Counted from the first letter of the stretch, positions 8,455 through 18,520 are shown. The stretch is 58,079 bases of DNA from Pseudolabrys sp. (GCA_009694265.1 SHVM01000006.1:1-58079); one strand, 5' to 3'. Notes: generated by a model from the letters alone, not told the origin. Numbers and translations are program-made.

Positions 8455-10764
8455 TTATCCCAAAACCTTCAGGGGATCAAAATTCGGCGGCGGGACGCGG
8501 CGCTTGGACGCCGCTTCATAGGCCGAGGCAATCCTCAGAAGCACGTCTTCCTTGCCCGGCTCGGCGCGGAAAACCAGGGAAAACGGCAATCCCGGCGCGG
8601 CCAGCTTAGTCGGCGTGATGGAAGGCTTCGACACATAGCGCTTGCCGTCCGCGCTCAGTGCAAGCGTGGGATCGTAGGCGGTCGTCACGAAGCCCGCCGG
8701 GATCAGCACCTCGGTCAGGCCCGCGTTCGGACCGTTGAGCGATTCCCACGTCAGATTAGCGCGCAGATCGTACTGGCCGGCGCCGCCGATCTTGCCCGGC
8801 GGGAACGGCGTATGCAGGCGGACCAGCGCATCCAGATGGTTCTCATACAGCACCATCATGTCGACCCGGCGCAGCAGCTCGCGCAGCATGATGCGTTCGT
8901 TGATGCCCTGGCGCTGGCCATGCGGGTTGCGCATGTCGGCGACTTCCTCCCAGTTTTTAAACCCGGCGCGCTGATCGTCGCCCCAGAATTTCGAGCGCGC
9001 GTTGAGCGCCGCAAAATCGGTCAGCGTTTCGGTTATTCCCTTGGCCTTCCAGTCGGCGGCGCGCCGTGACAAATACTGGTTGATGTGAAAGCGGAACGCC
9101 ATCGCAACTTCCTGCTGCTGCACGGTGCCGACATCGAGATTGCCCGGCGGCGCGATTTGTCCGTCCACCAGCGCGACGAAGTAATCGATCGGTTTCATCG
9201 TGCCGGTGCCGAAGACTTTCCTCGGCATGAACTCGGTCGGCACGATCGCCGCCGCGAATTCCTTGAAGACGGGAGTCCCATCCGGCTTCAAACGGAAAAA
9301 CAGGTCGGGCATCAAAACCGGTGCCAGCCGCGCCAGCGCCCGCGTGAAATCCGTCTTCATGAGCTCGATATCGGGGTCGCGCTGCCAAAGCGCATGCGAG
9401 GATTCAACCAGCGTTGCGCCGAGCTTGAGGCCTAGAATCGTTTTGATCTCCTTGGCCGCTGCGGTCACGATCGGCACTTCCGTCATCGAGCCCGGCGGCA
9501 CCGCCATGGACTCGCGGATGACGCCGATGCGCGTTCCCTTGAGCGAGCCGTCCGCGCCGGTCATCGCCGCGTGACTGGCGTAAGACGTAGGCAACACGGA
9601 CGAGCGCGGCACGGTGGTGTAGGGATCGCGCGGGTCGTAATAGCCCTCAGTTGGGCTCTTCAAGGCATCGAGCACCTTGGTCGCGTCGCCGATGCTGCGG
9701 GCATGAATGCCGCTGCGATCGACATAGATATCGGCGCCGATGGCGCCGCCGTTGAAGCCAAGCAGCGACTTGTGCGGCAGGATCAGCGCCACGGAATTGT
9801 GATTCGATGGGCCGCGGCAGGAGGCGCGGGTTTCCTCGCCCAGACTGCACATGACCAGATTGGCGCTAACCGACACGGCCGAGCCGGAACTTGAGCCGAG
9901 CGAGGCCGCGCGCGTGGTGTCGTACGGGTTAGCCGGATTGCCGCCCCAGGTGCTGCGCTGATAGCCCAGCACCGATGGCAAAACTTTTTGCGGGGCGTGC
10001 CGGCCGGCGGGCGCGTCCGGCCGGCCATTATATTCCGTGTTGACCGCCTTGGCGAAGATGATCGCGCCCTTTTCGCGAAGCTGCTCGACCAGCACGTGGT
10101 CGCGGGCAGGGAAATCGACATCGTAGCGCGCATCGCCGGCGCCGGTGGAGCGCATGTCCTTGGTGTCGAACGAATCCTTGAACGAGAACACGACGCCATA
10201 CATCGGCATCTTCTCAAGATCGGGATTGCGTCCATAGGCCACGTCGAGCTCCGCCGCGCGTTCCAGCGCGTCCGGCAGCCGGCGCAAGATCTCGCACACC
10301 GCCGGCGCGCCGGGCGGCAGCGGACCGTCGGAAACCTTGCGGTCGAAGTCGCCGCGGCAGGTGACGGACCGCTCGCCCCTTATGTTGAGCGTCGCCAGCG
10401 CATTCAACTGCCCGCCATTCGGAATGCCGACGATCATGCCGAATTGCTGCTGCACGCTTGCGTCGGAAGCGGTTGTCTCCATGCGGCCGAATTCGAGCGG
10501 CGGCCCCTTATAGTTGTCGAGATCGGGCAGAACGTCGGCGGCTTTGACGGTTCGCGTCGGGAAGCGCAGCGCCGCTTTCGCGCGCATGGTGCCGGCAGCC
10601 TCCGGGATAGGGGCGCCGTCTTGTGTGACCAGCTGGCTTGCTACGCCGTTATAGGCGCGCACGCGATCGATGTAGTGCTGGACAATAGCAACGCAGGTTG
10701 TTTGCCCGACCTTGATCGCCAGGTGCAATTCGCCGATCGTTGCTTCTTCAAGCCGGAACGTCAT
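8455..10764 (-). CDS. Amidase-signature family hydrolase, long form
   Basis: This 769-residue protein is much longer than typical amidases (about 450-500). The signature triad can be placed: Lys196 (FSFKDSFD), the cis-Ser in GSSSGS (290-295) and the nucleophile Ser315. The nucleophile motif reads GEETRASCRGPS where most members have G-T-D-T-G-G-S, so the double glycine of the oxyanion loop is replaced by Arg-Ala. Extra sequence precedes Lys196 and follows the core. No signal peptide is evident. It is the last gene of the Liv/deacetylase operon, starting three bases after the 10768-11670 gene, so it likely hydrolyses an amide produced or exposed upstream. The substrate is unknown. Confidence 0.82.
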   Translation of the reverse strand: MTFRLEEATIGELHLAIKVGQTTCVAIVQHYIDRVRAYNGVASQLVTQDGAPIPEAAGTMRAKAALRFPTRTVKAADVLPDLDNYKGPPLEFGRMETTASDASVQQQFGMIVGIPNGGQLNALATLNIRGERSVTCRGDFDRKVSDGPLPPGAPAVCEILRRLPDALERAAELDVAYGRNPDLEKMPMYGVVFSFKDSFDTKDMRSTGAGDARYDVDFPARDHVLVEQLREKGAIIFAKAVNTEYNGRPDAPAGRHAPQKVLPSVLGYQRSTWGGNPANPYDTTRAASLGSSSGSAVSVSANLVMCSLGEETRASCRGPSNHNSVALILPHKSLLGFNGGAIGADIYVDRSGIHARSIGDATKVLDALKSPTEGYYDPRDPYTTVPRSSVLPTSYASHAAMTGADGSLKGTRIGVIRESMAVPPGSMTEVPIVTAAAKEIKTILGLKLGATLVESSHALWQRDPDIELMKTDFTRALARLAPVLMPDLFFRLKPDGTPVFKEFAAAIVPTEFMPRKVFGTGTMKPIDYFVALVDGQIAPPGNLDVGTVQQQEVAMAFRFHINQYLSRRAADWKAKGITETLTDFAALNARSKFWGDDQRAGFKNWEEVADMRNPHGQRQGINERIMLRELLRRVDMMVLYENHLDALVRLHTPFPPGKIGGAGQYDLRANLTWESLNGPNAGLTEVLIPAGFVTTAYDPTLALSADGKRYVSKPSITPTKLAAPGLPFSLVFRAEPGKEDVLLRIASAYEAASKRRVPPPNFDPLKVLG

Positions 10765-10767
10765 CGC

Positions 10768-11670
10768 TCACGCTTTCGGGTCGGCCTTTTTGTACCAATC
10801 GGCGATCTGCGCGCCGGTCCAGAACAACACGTCCTTCTTCTTGCGGATCTTCTCATAGATCTGCCTAAAATATTTTGCCCGGTGCGGCGCGCCCATGATG
10901 TAGGGATGCACCGAAATCGCCATCACCCGCGCCGAGCCCTTGGCGTCCTTGTAAATCTGTTCGAACTGATCCATCGCCCGCTCGTAGAATTCCGAGGCCT
11001 TGTGATGCTGGATCAGCATCATGGCGACGTCGTTGCATTCCTGAGTATAGGGAATGTTGAGAATCGGCTTAGCCCGTGTCTTCATCCAGACCGGCTGATC
11101 GTCGAGCACCCAGTCGGCCACATAGTCGTAGCCTTCCTCGGCGAGAATATCCGGCGTCTCCCAGGTCTCGGTCAGGCCGGGGCCGAGCCAGCCGCGCGGG
11201 CGCTTGCCGGTGGCCTTTTCCAGCACCTCGATGCATTTGCGAATGTCGGCGCGCTCGTTCTCCACCTTCTGCATGCTGCGCTGGGTGTAGCCGTGGCCGA
11301 TGAATTCCCAATTGCGCTCGGCGCAAGCCTTGACGATGTCGGGAAAGGCATCGACCGCCACGCCATTGATGTTCATCACGCCGGGAACTTTGAAATCGTC
11401 ATAGACCTGCAACAGCCGCCAGAAGCCGACGCGGTTGCCATATTCGTGCCAGCACCAGTTCGGAATGTCGGGCATCGGCAAGCCGCCGGCCGGCGGTGTC
11501 AACACCGTGCGCGGCATGGTCTGCGTCGGGTCCCATTCCTCCACATTGGTGATGGTCCACACTACCATGCGCGCGCCGTTCGGCAGCTTGAGCGGTTTGC
11601 GCGTCGGGATCGCGGAATAGTCGAGACGGTCGTTCGGCAGCATGCCGACGGCAGGCTTGGGGAAGTTCAT
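10768..11670 (-). CDS. Polysaccharide-deacetylase-fold hydrolase, copy 2
   Basis: This 300-residue protein belongs to the NodB-like deacetylase superfamily, in the subgroup that includes PuuE-type allantoinases. The motif-1 region reads TITNVEEWD, the second is FIGHGYTQRSMQ, the third RGWLGPGL, and a late AISVHPYIMGAPHR supplies the conserved His. Compared with its neighbour, the histidine ending motif 2 is Gln. No signal peptide is visible, so action on imported small molecules is more likely than on the cell wall. Its start overlaps the stop of the 11667-12569 gene by four bases (ATGA), indicating coupled translation. Confidence 0.82.
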   Translation of the reverse strand: MNFPKPAVGMLPNDRLDYSAIPTRKPLKLPNGARMVVWTITNVEEWDPTQTMPRTVLTPPAGGLPMPDIPNWCWHEYGNRVGFWRLLQVYDDFKVPGVMNINGVAVDAFPDIVKACAERNWEFIGHGYTQRSMQKVENERADIRKCIEVLEKATGKRPRGWLGPGLTETWETPDILAEEGYDYVADWVLDDQPVWMKTRAKPILNIPYTQECNDVAMMLIQHHKASEFYERAMDQFEQIYKDAKGSARVMAISVHPYIMGAPHRAKYFRQIYEKIRKKKDVLFWTGAQIADWYKKADPKA

Positions 11671-12569
11671 GACGCGGCCTTTATCTGTTTGCCGGCGATC
11701 GGCTGGTACCAGTCGAGAATCTGCTCGCCGTTCCAGTGCAGCACGCCGTCGTGCTTGTTCACGTAGTCGTAAATCGCTTCGAGATATTTGATCCGGTGTG
11801 GCTGGCCGCTGATGTAAGGGTGGATCGCCAGCGCCACGAATTTCGCTCTGGAAGTGCTCTCGGCATAGAGCCGGTCGAACTGATCGATGGTGCGTTTGAG
11901 CAGATAGTCGCTCTCGTGATGCTGGATGATCATCATCGGAATGTCGTTGAGCTCGATGGTGTAAGGCAGCGTCACCAGCGGGCCCTTGGCGGTTCGAATG
12001 ACTGTTGGCTCGTCGTCATAGACCCAGTCGCCGATATATTTCACGCCGGCGGCGGCGAGATGCTCCGGCGTGTCCAGCGTCTGCGTCAGGCCGGGCCCGA
12101 GCCAGCCGACCGGCCGCTTGCCGCAGAATTTTTCCATGATGTCCATGGTGCGGTTGATCATGCCGGCCTGGTCCGCCTCCTTGTGGATCGGGCCTTGCTC
12201 GTAGGCGTGACCCATGAATTCCCAGCCGGCGTCGCGCGCCGCTTCGGCCACGCGCGGATAGTCCTCGCAGATGCGCGCATTGGCGGCGAGCGTCGGTTTG
12301 ATGCCGAGCCGCTTGAACAGTTGGAAAAACCGCCAGCAGCCAACCCGCATGCCATATTCGTGAAAGCCCCAATGCACCACGTCCGGCATCAGCGGAACGC
12401 CGGTCGGCGCCGGGAGCAATTGCCGCGCCATTGGCTTGCCGATGTCCCAGACCTCGTAATTGACGATGGTCCAGAACACGATGCGCGCTTTGCCTGGCAG
12501 CTTGAGTGGCGGGCGGTCGACGATCGCGGAAAAGTCGCTGCGCTCTTTGGGAATCATCGGATCGGCCAT
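11667..12569 (-). CDS. Polysaccharide-deacetylase-fold hydrolase, copy 1
   Basis: This 300-residue paralogue of the next gene has the same length and layout: TIVNYEVWD near residue 34, FMGHAYEQGPIH near 118, VGWLGPGL near 153 and ALAIHPYISGQPHR near 248. Unlike copy 2 it keeps a histidine at the end of motif 2. PuuE-like members open cyclic or linear C-N bonds in ureides, so a nitrogenous small molecule imported by the adjoining ABC system is a reasonable guess. It starts 32 bases after the livF-like stop. Allantoinase function itself is not shown. Confidence 0.82.
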   Translation of the reverse strand: MADPMIPKERSDFSAIVDRPPLKLPGKARIVFWTIVNYEVWDIGKPMARQLLPAPTGVPLMPDVVHWGFHEYGMRVGCWRFFQLFKRLGIKPTLAANARICEDYPRVAEAARDAGWEFMGHAYEQGPIHKEADQAGMINRTMDIMEKFCGKRPVGWLGPGLTQTLDTPEHLAAAGVKYIGDWVYDDEPTVIRTAKGPLVTLPYTIELNDIPMMIIQHHESDYLLKRTIDQFDRLYAESTSRAKFVALAIHPYISGQPHRIKYLEAIYDYVNKHDGVLHWNGEQILDWYQPIAGKQIKAAS

Positions 12570-12601
12570 GAACTACCTCAACCTTGGGGGAGGGTAGAAT
12601 G

Positions 12602-13313
<712 letters not shown>

Positions 13314-13321
<8 letters not shown>

Positions 13322-14114
13322 GTTTGCGTTTCCCGAGATAGACCTCGCGCACGCCCGTATCGGCGGCGATTTCGGCCGGCGTGCCTTGCGCAAAAACGGC
13401 GCCGCCGACCAGCACGATGATATGGCTGGCGAAGCGGAACACCACATGCATGTCGTGCTCGATGAACAGCAGCGTGAGATCGTCCGACAGGCTGGCCACC
13501 ACCTCGAAAATGTCGCCGCTTTCGTCCTGCGGCACGCCGGCGGCCGGCTCGTCGAGCAGCAGCACTTTCGGCTTGGTCGCAAGCGCGAGCGCGATTTCCA
13601 ACAGCCGCTGGCGGCCATAGGGCAGTTCGCGCGTCGGCTGATAGCAGCAATCGCCGAGCCGCAGCTTGACCAAAATGCCGTGGGCTTCCTCGATCGCTTC
13701 GCGGTGCATTGCGATGTTTTGCCAGAACGTGCCGGCAATGCCGCGGCGCTCGATCACTGCCAGCGTCACGGCTTCGAGCGGATTGAGACCGGCGAACAGC
13801 GTATTGATCTGGAAGGTGCGGGCGAGCCCGCGCCGCACACGGTCCTGCGGTTCCAAATGCGTGATGGCCTCATCGCCGAGGAAAATCTGTCCGCTATTGG
13901 GCGCCAGCATGCCGGTCATCATATTGATAAGCGTGGTCTTGCCGGCGCCGTTCGGCCCAATCAGCGCGTAGCGCGCGCCGACCGGCAGGTTCAAGTCGAT
14001 ATCGCGCGCCACCACCAGCGAGCCGAAGCTCATCGACAGGCCGCGGGTCGCTAAAGCGATCGCGCGATTAGCGATCGCGTCTTTACTTGGCGCAATATGT
14101 GCGGGTGCGCTCAT
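13314..14114 (-). CDS. Liv-type ABC importer ATPase (LivG-like)
   Basis: The 266-residue ATPase shows Walker A GPNGAGKTT (53-61), the LivG-type signature LPYGRQRLLEIA, Walker B VLLLDEPAAG and the switch FIEHD. An N-terminal extension of about 20 residues precedes the domain. Its start ATG overlaps the permease stop as ATGA at 14111-14114, and it overlaps the LivF-like gene by eight bases, giving one translationally coupled chain. The longer open frame toward 14483 lies inside livM and is not used. Confidence 0.9.
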
Positions 14115-15100
14115 CGGCCCCTCCAGCGCGCAAGTATTTTCGACAAGCCGCCGAGAATGCCGTTCGGCAGCAGCATGACCACCGCGATCAGCAGAATGCC
14201 GATCCAGAAATACCAGAATTGCGGCGCGATGCCGGAGAACTGGTCGCGCGCGATCATGAAGATCGCGGCGCCCACCAGTCCGCCATAAAGCCGCCCCGCG
14301 CCGCCCAGCACCAGCATCACCAGCACATCGGCCGAGCGCTCGAAGCTCAAGGCCTCCAGCGACACGGTCGACGTGGTCTGCGCGATCACCGCGCCGGCGA
14401 TGCCGGCGACGCCGGCGGAGATGGTGTAGACCTTGCGGATATGGCTGCGGCTGTCGGCGCCGATCGCCGGCATGCGCACCCAATTCTCGCGGATGCCTCG
14501 CAGCGCCAGTCCGAACGGCGAATTGATCAGCCGCCGTGCCATCAGGAACACGACAAACAGCACGCTCAGCGAATAAGCGTAAGCCGTCGTGCCGTACAAA
14601 TCGAACTTGAACAGGCCGAGCAGCGGCCAGATGTCGACGCCCTGCAGTCCGTCCGAGCCGCCGGTCAGCCAGCCCGCGCTGTTGGCGGCTTCAGCCAGCA
14701 GCAGGCCGAGGCCGAGCGTGATCATGATCAGCGTGAGATGGCGGAAGCGCGCGACGATGAAACTCGAGGCATAGCCGACCAGTGCCGCCATCGCGGTGGC
14801 GACCAGCAGCCCGCTCAATGGCTCGCCCCAGACGAATTTCGAAAACAGCCCGGCGGTGTAGGCGCCGATGCCGAAGAAGGCGGCGTGGCCGAGCGAAACG
14901 ATGCCGGCATAGCCGAGGATCAGATCGAGCGACAGCGCGAACAGCGCGGCCACGGCGATCTGGCTCGCCAGCGACAGATAAGTCGGAAACAGCAGGAACG
15001 GCGTGAGCGTCGCCAGCCAGAACGCGATCTCGATGGGATGCCAGCGGCTGAGCGATTGCAGATATTGCTGCGGTGTGGAGGGTGCGGCGGAAGCTGGCAT
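14111..15100 (-). CDS. Liv-type ABC importer permease (LivM-like)
   Basis: The 329-residue membrane protein has about nine or ten hydrophobic helices and the family motifs LDLILGYAGIVSLGHAAFFG near residue 60 and LVLGGAGRLYGGLVGA near the C-terminus, the coupling segment that meets the ATPases. ATG 15100 is preferred over an in-frame ATG at 15136, which would overlap the livH-like gene extensively. It starts two bases after the livH-like stop. Confidence 0.9.
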   Translation of the reverse strand: MPASAAPSTPQQYLQSLSRWHPIEIAFWLATLTPFLLFPTYLSLASQIAVAALFALSLDLILGYAGIVSLGHAAFFGIGAYTAGLFSKFVWGEPLSGLLVATAMAALVGYASSFIVARFRHLTLIMITLGLGLLLAEAANSAGWLTGGSDGLQGVDIWPLLGLFKFDLYGTTAYAYSLSVLFVVFLMARRLINSPFGLALRGIRENWVRMPAIGADSRSHIRKVYTISAGVAGIAGAVIAQTTSTVSLEALSFERSADVLVMLVLGGAGRLYGGLVGAAIFMIARDQFSGIAPQFWYFWIGILLIAVVMLLPNGILGGLSKILARWRGR

Positions 15101-15102
15101 GG

Positions 15103-15966
15103 TCAGCGTTTCCCGAACAGGCCGGCCGGCCGCCACATCAGCACCACCACCATGACCAGATAAATCAGGAATGCGCCGAGTTCGGGCACATAATATTTGC
15201 CGGCGATGTCGCTGATGCCGATCAGGCAGGCGGCAGCGAAGGAGCCGGCGATCGAGCCCAGGCCGCCGACCGACACGATGATTAGCACGTAGACCAAATA
15301 GGTAAAGGCGAAATTCGGATCGAGGCCGACGATCTCGATGGCGAGCGCGCCGCCGAGTCCGGCGAGCCCCGAGCCGAGCGCGAAGGTAATGGCGAAAGTG
15401 AGATCGACATTGATGCCGAGTCCGCTCGCCATGCGCTGATTATCGACCGCCGCGCGCACCTGCGCGCCGAAGCGGGTGTATTCGAGCGCGCCGATCAGCG
15501 CGACGGTCACCGCGACGCCAACACCGACCAGGAACAGCCGGTAGGCCGCGATGTTGAGGCCCAGCACATTGAACGAGCCGCGCATATAGGCCGGCATATC
15601 GACAGGCTGCTGAGTGGTCCCGAAGAACCAGGCGGCGACCGCTACCGATACGAAGGCGATGCCGATGGTCAACAGCACCTGGTCGAGATCGCTGGCGCGG
15701 TAGAGCCGGCGATACAATGTACGCTCGAACGCCACGCTCGCCGCCGCGGCGATCAGAAACGCAAGCGGCAGCGTGGCGAAAAACGGCCAATGCAGCACGT
15801 TCATTAAAGTGACGGTGACGTAGCCGCCCAGCATGGCGAAGGCGCAGTGCGCCAGGTTGACGAAATTCATCAAGCCCAGCGTCACCGACAGTCCGACCGA
15901 CAGCAGAAACAGCAGCATCCCGTAGGCAATGCCGTCGAACAGGACACCGAGGACAGGAGGCAGCAT
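15103..15966 (-). CDS. Liv-type ABC importer permease (LivH-like)
   Basis: This 287-residue permease opens with the LivH pattern GMLLFLLSVGLSVTLGLMNF and FVNLAHCAFAMLGGYV, and carries the coupling motif VSVGGLGSIAGSFAAA near the C-terminus. It forms the heterodimeric channel with LivM. It follows the binding-protein gene after 116 bases that include a hairpin. Confidence 0.9.
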   Translation of the reverse strand: MLPPVLGVLFDGIAYGMLLFLLSVGLSVTLGLMNFVNLAHCAFAMLGGYVTVTLMNVLHWPFFATLPLAFLIAAAASVAFERTLYRRLYRASDLDQVLLTIGIAFVSVAVAAWFFGTTQQPVDMPAYMRGSFNVLGLNIAAYRLFLVGVGVAVTVALIGALEYTRFGAQVRAAVDNQRMASGLGINVDLTFAITFALGSGLAGLGGALAIEIVGLDPNFAFTYLVYVLIIVSVGGLGSIAGSFAAACLIGISDIAGKYYVPELGAFLIYLVMVVVLMWRPAGLFGKR

Positions 15967-16031
15967 GGCCGTCAGCGTTCCTTAGCGGGACGAAACATCC
16001 TGATACTCTATTGGCGGCAAACCATAAAGCA

Positions 16032-16057
16032 TGGGGCGACCGCGAGCGACCGCCCCA
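16032..16057 (-). terminator. Hairpin between binding protein and livH (operon 1)
   Basis: A 7-bp perfect outer stem (TGGGGCG with CGCCCCA) continues inward with two mismatches and three more pairs. On the minus strand it is followed by a short T-rich stretch. It lies 26 bases past the binding-protein stop, so it could act as a leaky terminator or a processing barrier that keeps the binding protein in excess over the permease. Confidence 0.5.
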
Positions 16058-16082
16058 TCCAAATTCGAGCCAAATCCGGCGA

Positions 16083-17267
16083 TTACTTCTTCTTCATCGC
16101 CTCGTGGATCGGGTCCTTGACGTTCTCGACCTTGTTGAAGTCGACATTGACCAGCTTGCCGCCGACTTTCTCGACCCGGCGGATATAGATGGTCTCGACC
16201 ACGTCGCGGGTCTCCGGATCGATCATCATCGGTCCGCGCGGGCTGGTCCACTTGGTGCCCTTCATCGCGGCAATCAGCTTGTCGGCATCGGCGTCACCCT
16301 TGGTCTTCTTCAAGCCTTCGTAGATCAGGGTCATGCCGTCATAGCCGCCGGCCGAAAAGAAGTTCGGGTTGTCGCCGCCAAATTCCTTCTTGTAGGCGGC
16401 AACGAAATCCTGATTCATTTTGTTCTTGAGATTGTGATCGTAGGGCCAGGCAGTGATGATGCCGAGCGCGCTGTCGCCCATGTTCTTGAGCGCCGAGTCG
16501 TCAGTCACTTCGCCGGTACCGAGGATTTTCACCTTCTTCGGATCGATGCCGCGTTCGGCGAACGCCTTGCCGAGCGCCGCGGGTTGCGCGCCGCCCGGAA
16601 TGAACACGAAGATCGCTTCTGGGTTGATGTCCTTGGCGCGCTGAACGTAAGCCGAGAAGTCCGGATTGGCGACCGCCATGCGGACCGAACCGACGATCTC
16701 GCCGCCGCCGGCCTTGAAGCCGTTGATGAAGCCCTGCTCGGCGTCATGACCGGGCGCAAAGTCGGACACCATCGTGTAGGCTTTCTTGATTCCGTTCTTG
16801 GCGGCCCAGCTGCCAAGCGTCGTTGTCACCATCGGCAGCGTGAACGACGTGCGCGTGCAGTAGGGCGACTTGTCGACGATGATCGAGGTCGCCGCATTCA
16901 TGATGACCATTACTTTTTTCGCCTCGGCCGAAACGCCGCAGCCGGCGATCGAGTTCGGGGTCAGCAGCCAGCCGGCCAGGATGTCCACCTTGTCGCGCAC
17001 GATCAGCTCTTCGGCCAGGCGTTTGGCGACCGGCGGAGCGATGCCCCCGGAATCCTTGCGGATGATCTCGATCTTCTTGCCGGCGACGGTGTCGCCGTGC
17101 TTTTTCATGTAGAGTTTGATGCCTTCGTCGACCTGCTTGGCGGCGTCGGCGAACTGGCCGGAATAGGGCAGAACGACACCGATCTTGATGGTGCCCTGCG
17201 CCTGGGCGGAACCGGCCATAAGGCCTGCCGCGAGCAAAGTGGCGCCAGCGAGTAACACGCGTTTCAT
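16083..17267 (-). CDS. Liv-type periplasmic binding protein
   Basis: The 394-residue protein begins with a Sec signal peptide (MKRVLLAGATLLAAGLMAGS, cleavage after AQA) and the mature start TIKIGVVLPYSGQFADAAKQ, the family-1 receptor fold of LivJ/LivK/AmiC-like proteins. It is the first gene of the 8455-17267 operon, with a strong GGGGAGGA ribosome-binding site and a possible TATAAA -10 element just upstream. Family relatives bind amino acids, amides or aromatic acids. The presence of two deacetylase-fold hydrolases and an amidase in the operon points toward an amide-like ligand, by inference only. Confidence 0.9.
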   Translation of the reverse strand: MKRVLLAGATLLAAGLMAGSAQAQGTIKIGVVLPYSGQFADAAKQVDEGIKLYMKKHGDTVAGKKIEIIRKDSGGIAPPVAKRLAEELIVRDKVDILAGWLLTPNSIAGCGVSAEAKKVMVIMNAATSIIVDKSPYCTRTSFTLPMVTTTLGSWAAKNGIKKAYTMVSDFAPGHDAEQGFINGFKAGGGEIVGSVRMAVANPDFSAYVQRAKDINPEAIFVFIPGGAQPAALGKAFAERGIDPKKVKILGTGEVTDDSALKNMGDSALGIITAWPYDHNLKNKMNQDFVAAYKKEFGGDNPNFFSAGGYDGMTLIYEGLKKTKGDADADKLIAAMKGTKWTSPRGPMMIDPETRDVVETIYIRRVEKVGGKLVNVDFNKVENVKDPIHEAMKKK

Positions 17268-17332
17268 GGAATTCCTCCCCGTTTATAATGTTTTGTTGGC
17301 CTTAAAATGCCTGAGATTACGGCCAATGAAAA

Positions 17333-17367
17333 GCGCCGCAAACCCAGCGCGTGAGGGTTCGCGGCGC
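17333..17367 (-). terminator. Intrinsic-type terminator after the signal-less binding protein
   Basis: A 13-bp stem with one mismatch (17333-17345 with 17355-17367) encloses a 9-base loop and is followed on the minus strand by TTTTCATT. It lies about 50 bases beyond the stop of the 17417-18286 gene and separates it from the Liv operon, whose first gene starts at 17267. Confidence 0.65.
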
Positions 17368-17416
17368 GGCATTTTAGATGGTTGGGACCCCAATCGTGGC
17401 CCCAAGTGGAGAATTC

Positions 17417-18286
17417 TCAGCCTAAAGACAGCGTGGCCTGCTCGTATTTGCCGCTGCCCATCTTGCCGTCCGGGAAGATGCCGTGGGCAGCGATCCACTC
17501 GAAGGATTCCTCATAGACTTCCTTGGTATAGGGCTCGAACACCAGCCGCTCGCCGGGCCCCCAGCGCCGCGTATCCATCTTGGCGTGGAAGCGGTCGGGG
17601 AATTCGTTCTTGTAATAATGCGTATAGAGCTCTGGCCGCAGATCGATATCGCGCTGCGCCTTGCGCAGGGCCCGGAAGAATTTGCGCAGGTCGTCCGGGT
17701 CGGGATCGCCGTGGATCATGGTGCCGATCATGAAGGTGGTGTCGATCACCTTGCGGAAGCCGAGCTGCTCGGCGAAGTAATAGGGGCCGCCAAACAGGTT
17801 GCACGCCGGCGCCTTGCCTTCGAACAGAAGCTCCATGCGCTTGAACAACATGCCGTCGGCATAGTTCAGGTTGATCTGTTCGGGCTTGAGATAGACCTCG
17901 AGCGCCTGCACCGTGGCGTAATGACTGCCTGACTGGAAACCGACCGAGACCGGCACGCCGGCGAGATCGGATGGCGTTTTAATTTTGGAATCGGCGGCGA
18001 CAAAAATTCCGCCCGGCGCCACCGAATAGACATCGGTATACATTTTGCCGTGGCCGTTGGAGGCCGCGACATTGACGGTCCAGTGACAGGCGCAGCTCAC
18101 ATTCGCCTTGCGGCCTTCCTCGAACGACTGGAAGGCGCCGTTGCTGCCCTTGTCGTGGATCTTGCCGTCGCTCGCGCGCACCAGTTCGCGGAATTCATAG
18201 TCGAGGCCTTCCTTGCGGAAATAGTCCTTCTCCTCGGCCACCCATTCTTGCAGGCGGAAATGCGGTTCGATCAGGAATTTAGCCAT
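17417..18286 (-). CDS. NMT1/THI5-like substrate-binding-fold protein without signal peptide
   Basis: This 289-residue protein resembles the SsuA/THI5/NMT1 periplasmic-binding fold: a first lobe (FLIEPHFRLQEWVAEEKDYF), then KTPSDLAGVPVSVGFQSGSH at about 103-122, and a second lobe rich in aromatic residues. The chain begins directly with the fold (MAKFLIEP) after a GGGAGA ribosome-binding site, so no export signal exists and the protein should stay in the cytoplasm. That argues for an enzyme or sensor role rather than transport. A CACH cluster near residue 65-68 may bind metal. It stands alone between two terminator-like regions. Confidence 0.65.
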   Translation of the reverse strand: MAKFLIEPHFRLQEWVAEEKDYFRKEGLDYEFRELVRASDGKIHDKGSNGAFQSFEEGRKANVSCACHWTVNVAASNGHGKMYTDVYSVAPGGIFVAADSKIKTPSDLAGVPVSVGFQSGSHYATVQALEVYLKPEQINLNYADGMLFKRMELLFEGKAPACNLFGGPYYFAEQLGFRKVIDTTFMIGTMIHGDPDPDDLRKFFRALRKAQRDIDLRPELYTHYYKNEFPDRFHAKMDTRRWGPGERLVFEPYTKEVYEESFEWIAAHGIFPDGKMGSGKYEQATLSLG

Positions 18287-18499
18287 CGGTTCGCTCTCCC
18301 TGGGTATTTCAGCAGCCGGATAGCCCTTCTGTCAGGGCCTGCCCGGGCGAAGCATTAGGCAACGATAGCATTTTTAGCGGCCACGCCAATTCGTTGTTGT
18401 GCCCACTCCGGGGTCGTCCCACGCGGAGGCGTAGCCCAGCCTCTTTCCGCCTCAGCCGGGCGACAAACTAAGAACACGGGCGATGACGCATGTCTGCTC

Positions 18500-18520
18500 C
18501 CCTCCCCACAAGGGGGAGGG
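18500..18520. repeat. G/C-rich intergenic palindrome
   Basis: An 8-bp inverted repeat (CCCTCCCC with GGGGAGGG) with a 5-base loop is followed by a second G-run (about 18538-18547). This type of C/G-run palindrome is frequent between genes in Rhizobiales. It lies downstream of the 18559-19530 gene. The rest of the 272-base gap (18287-18558) shows no convincing gene. Confidence 0.55.
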
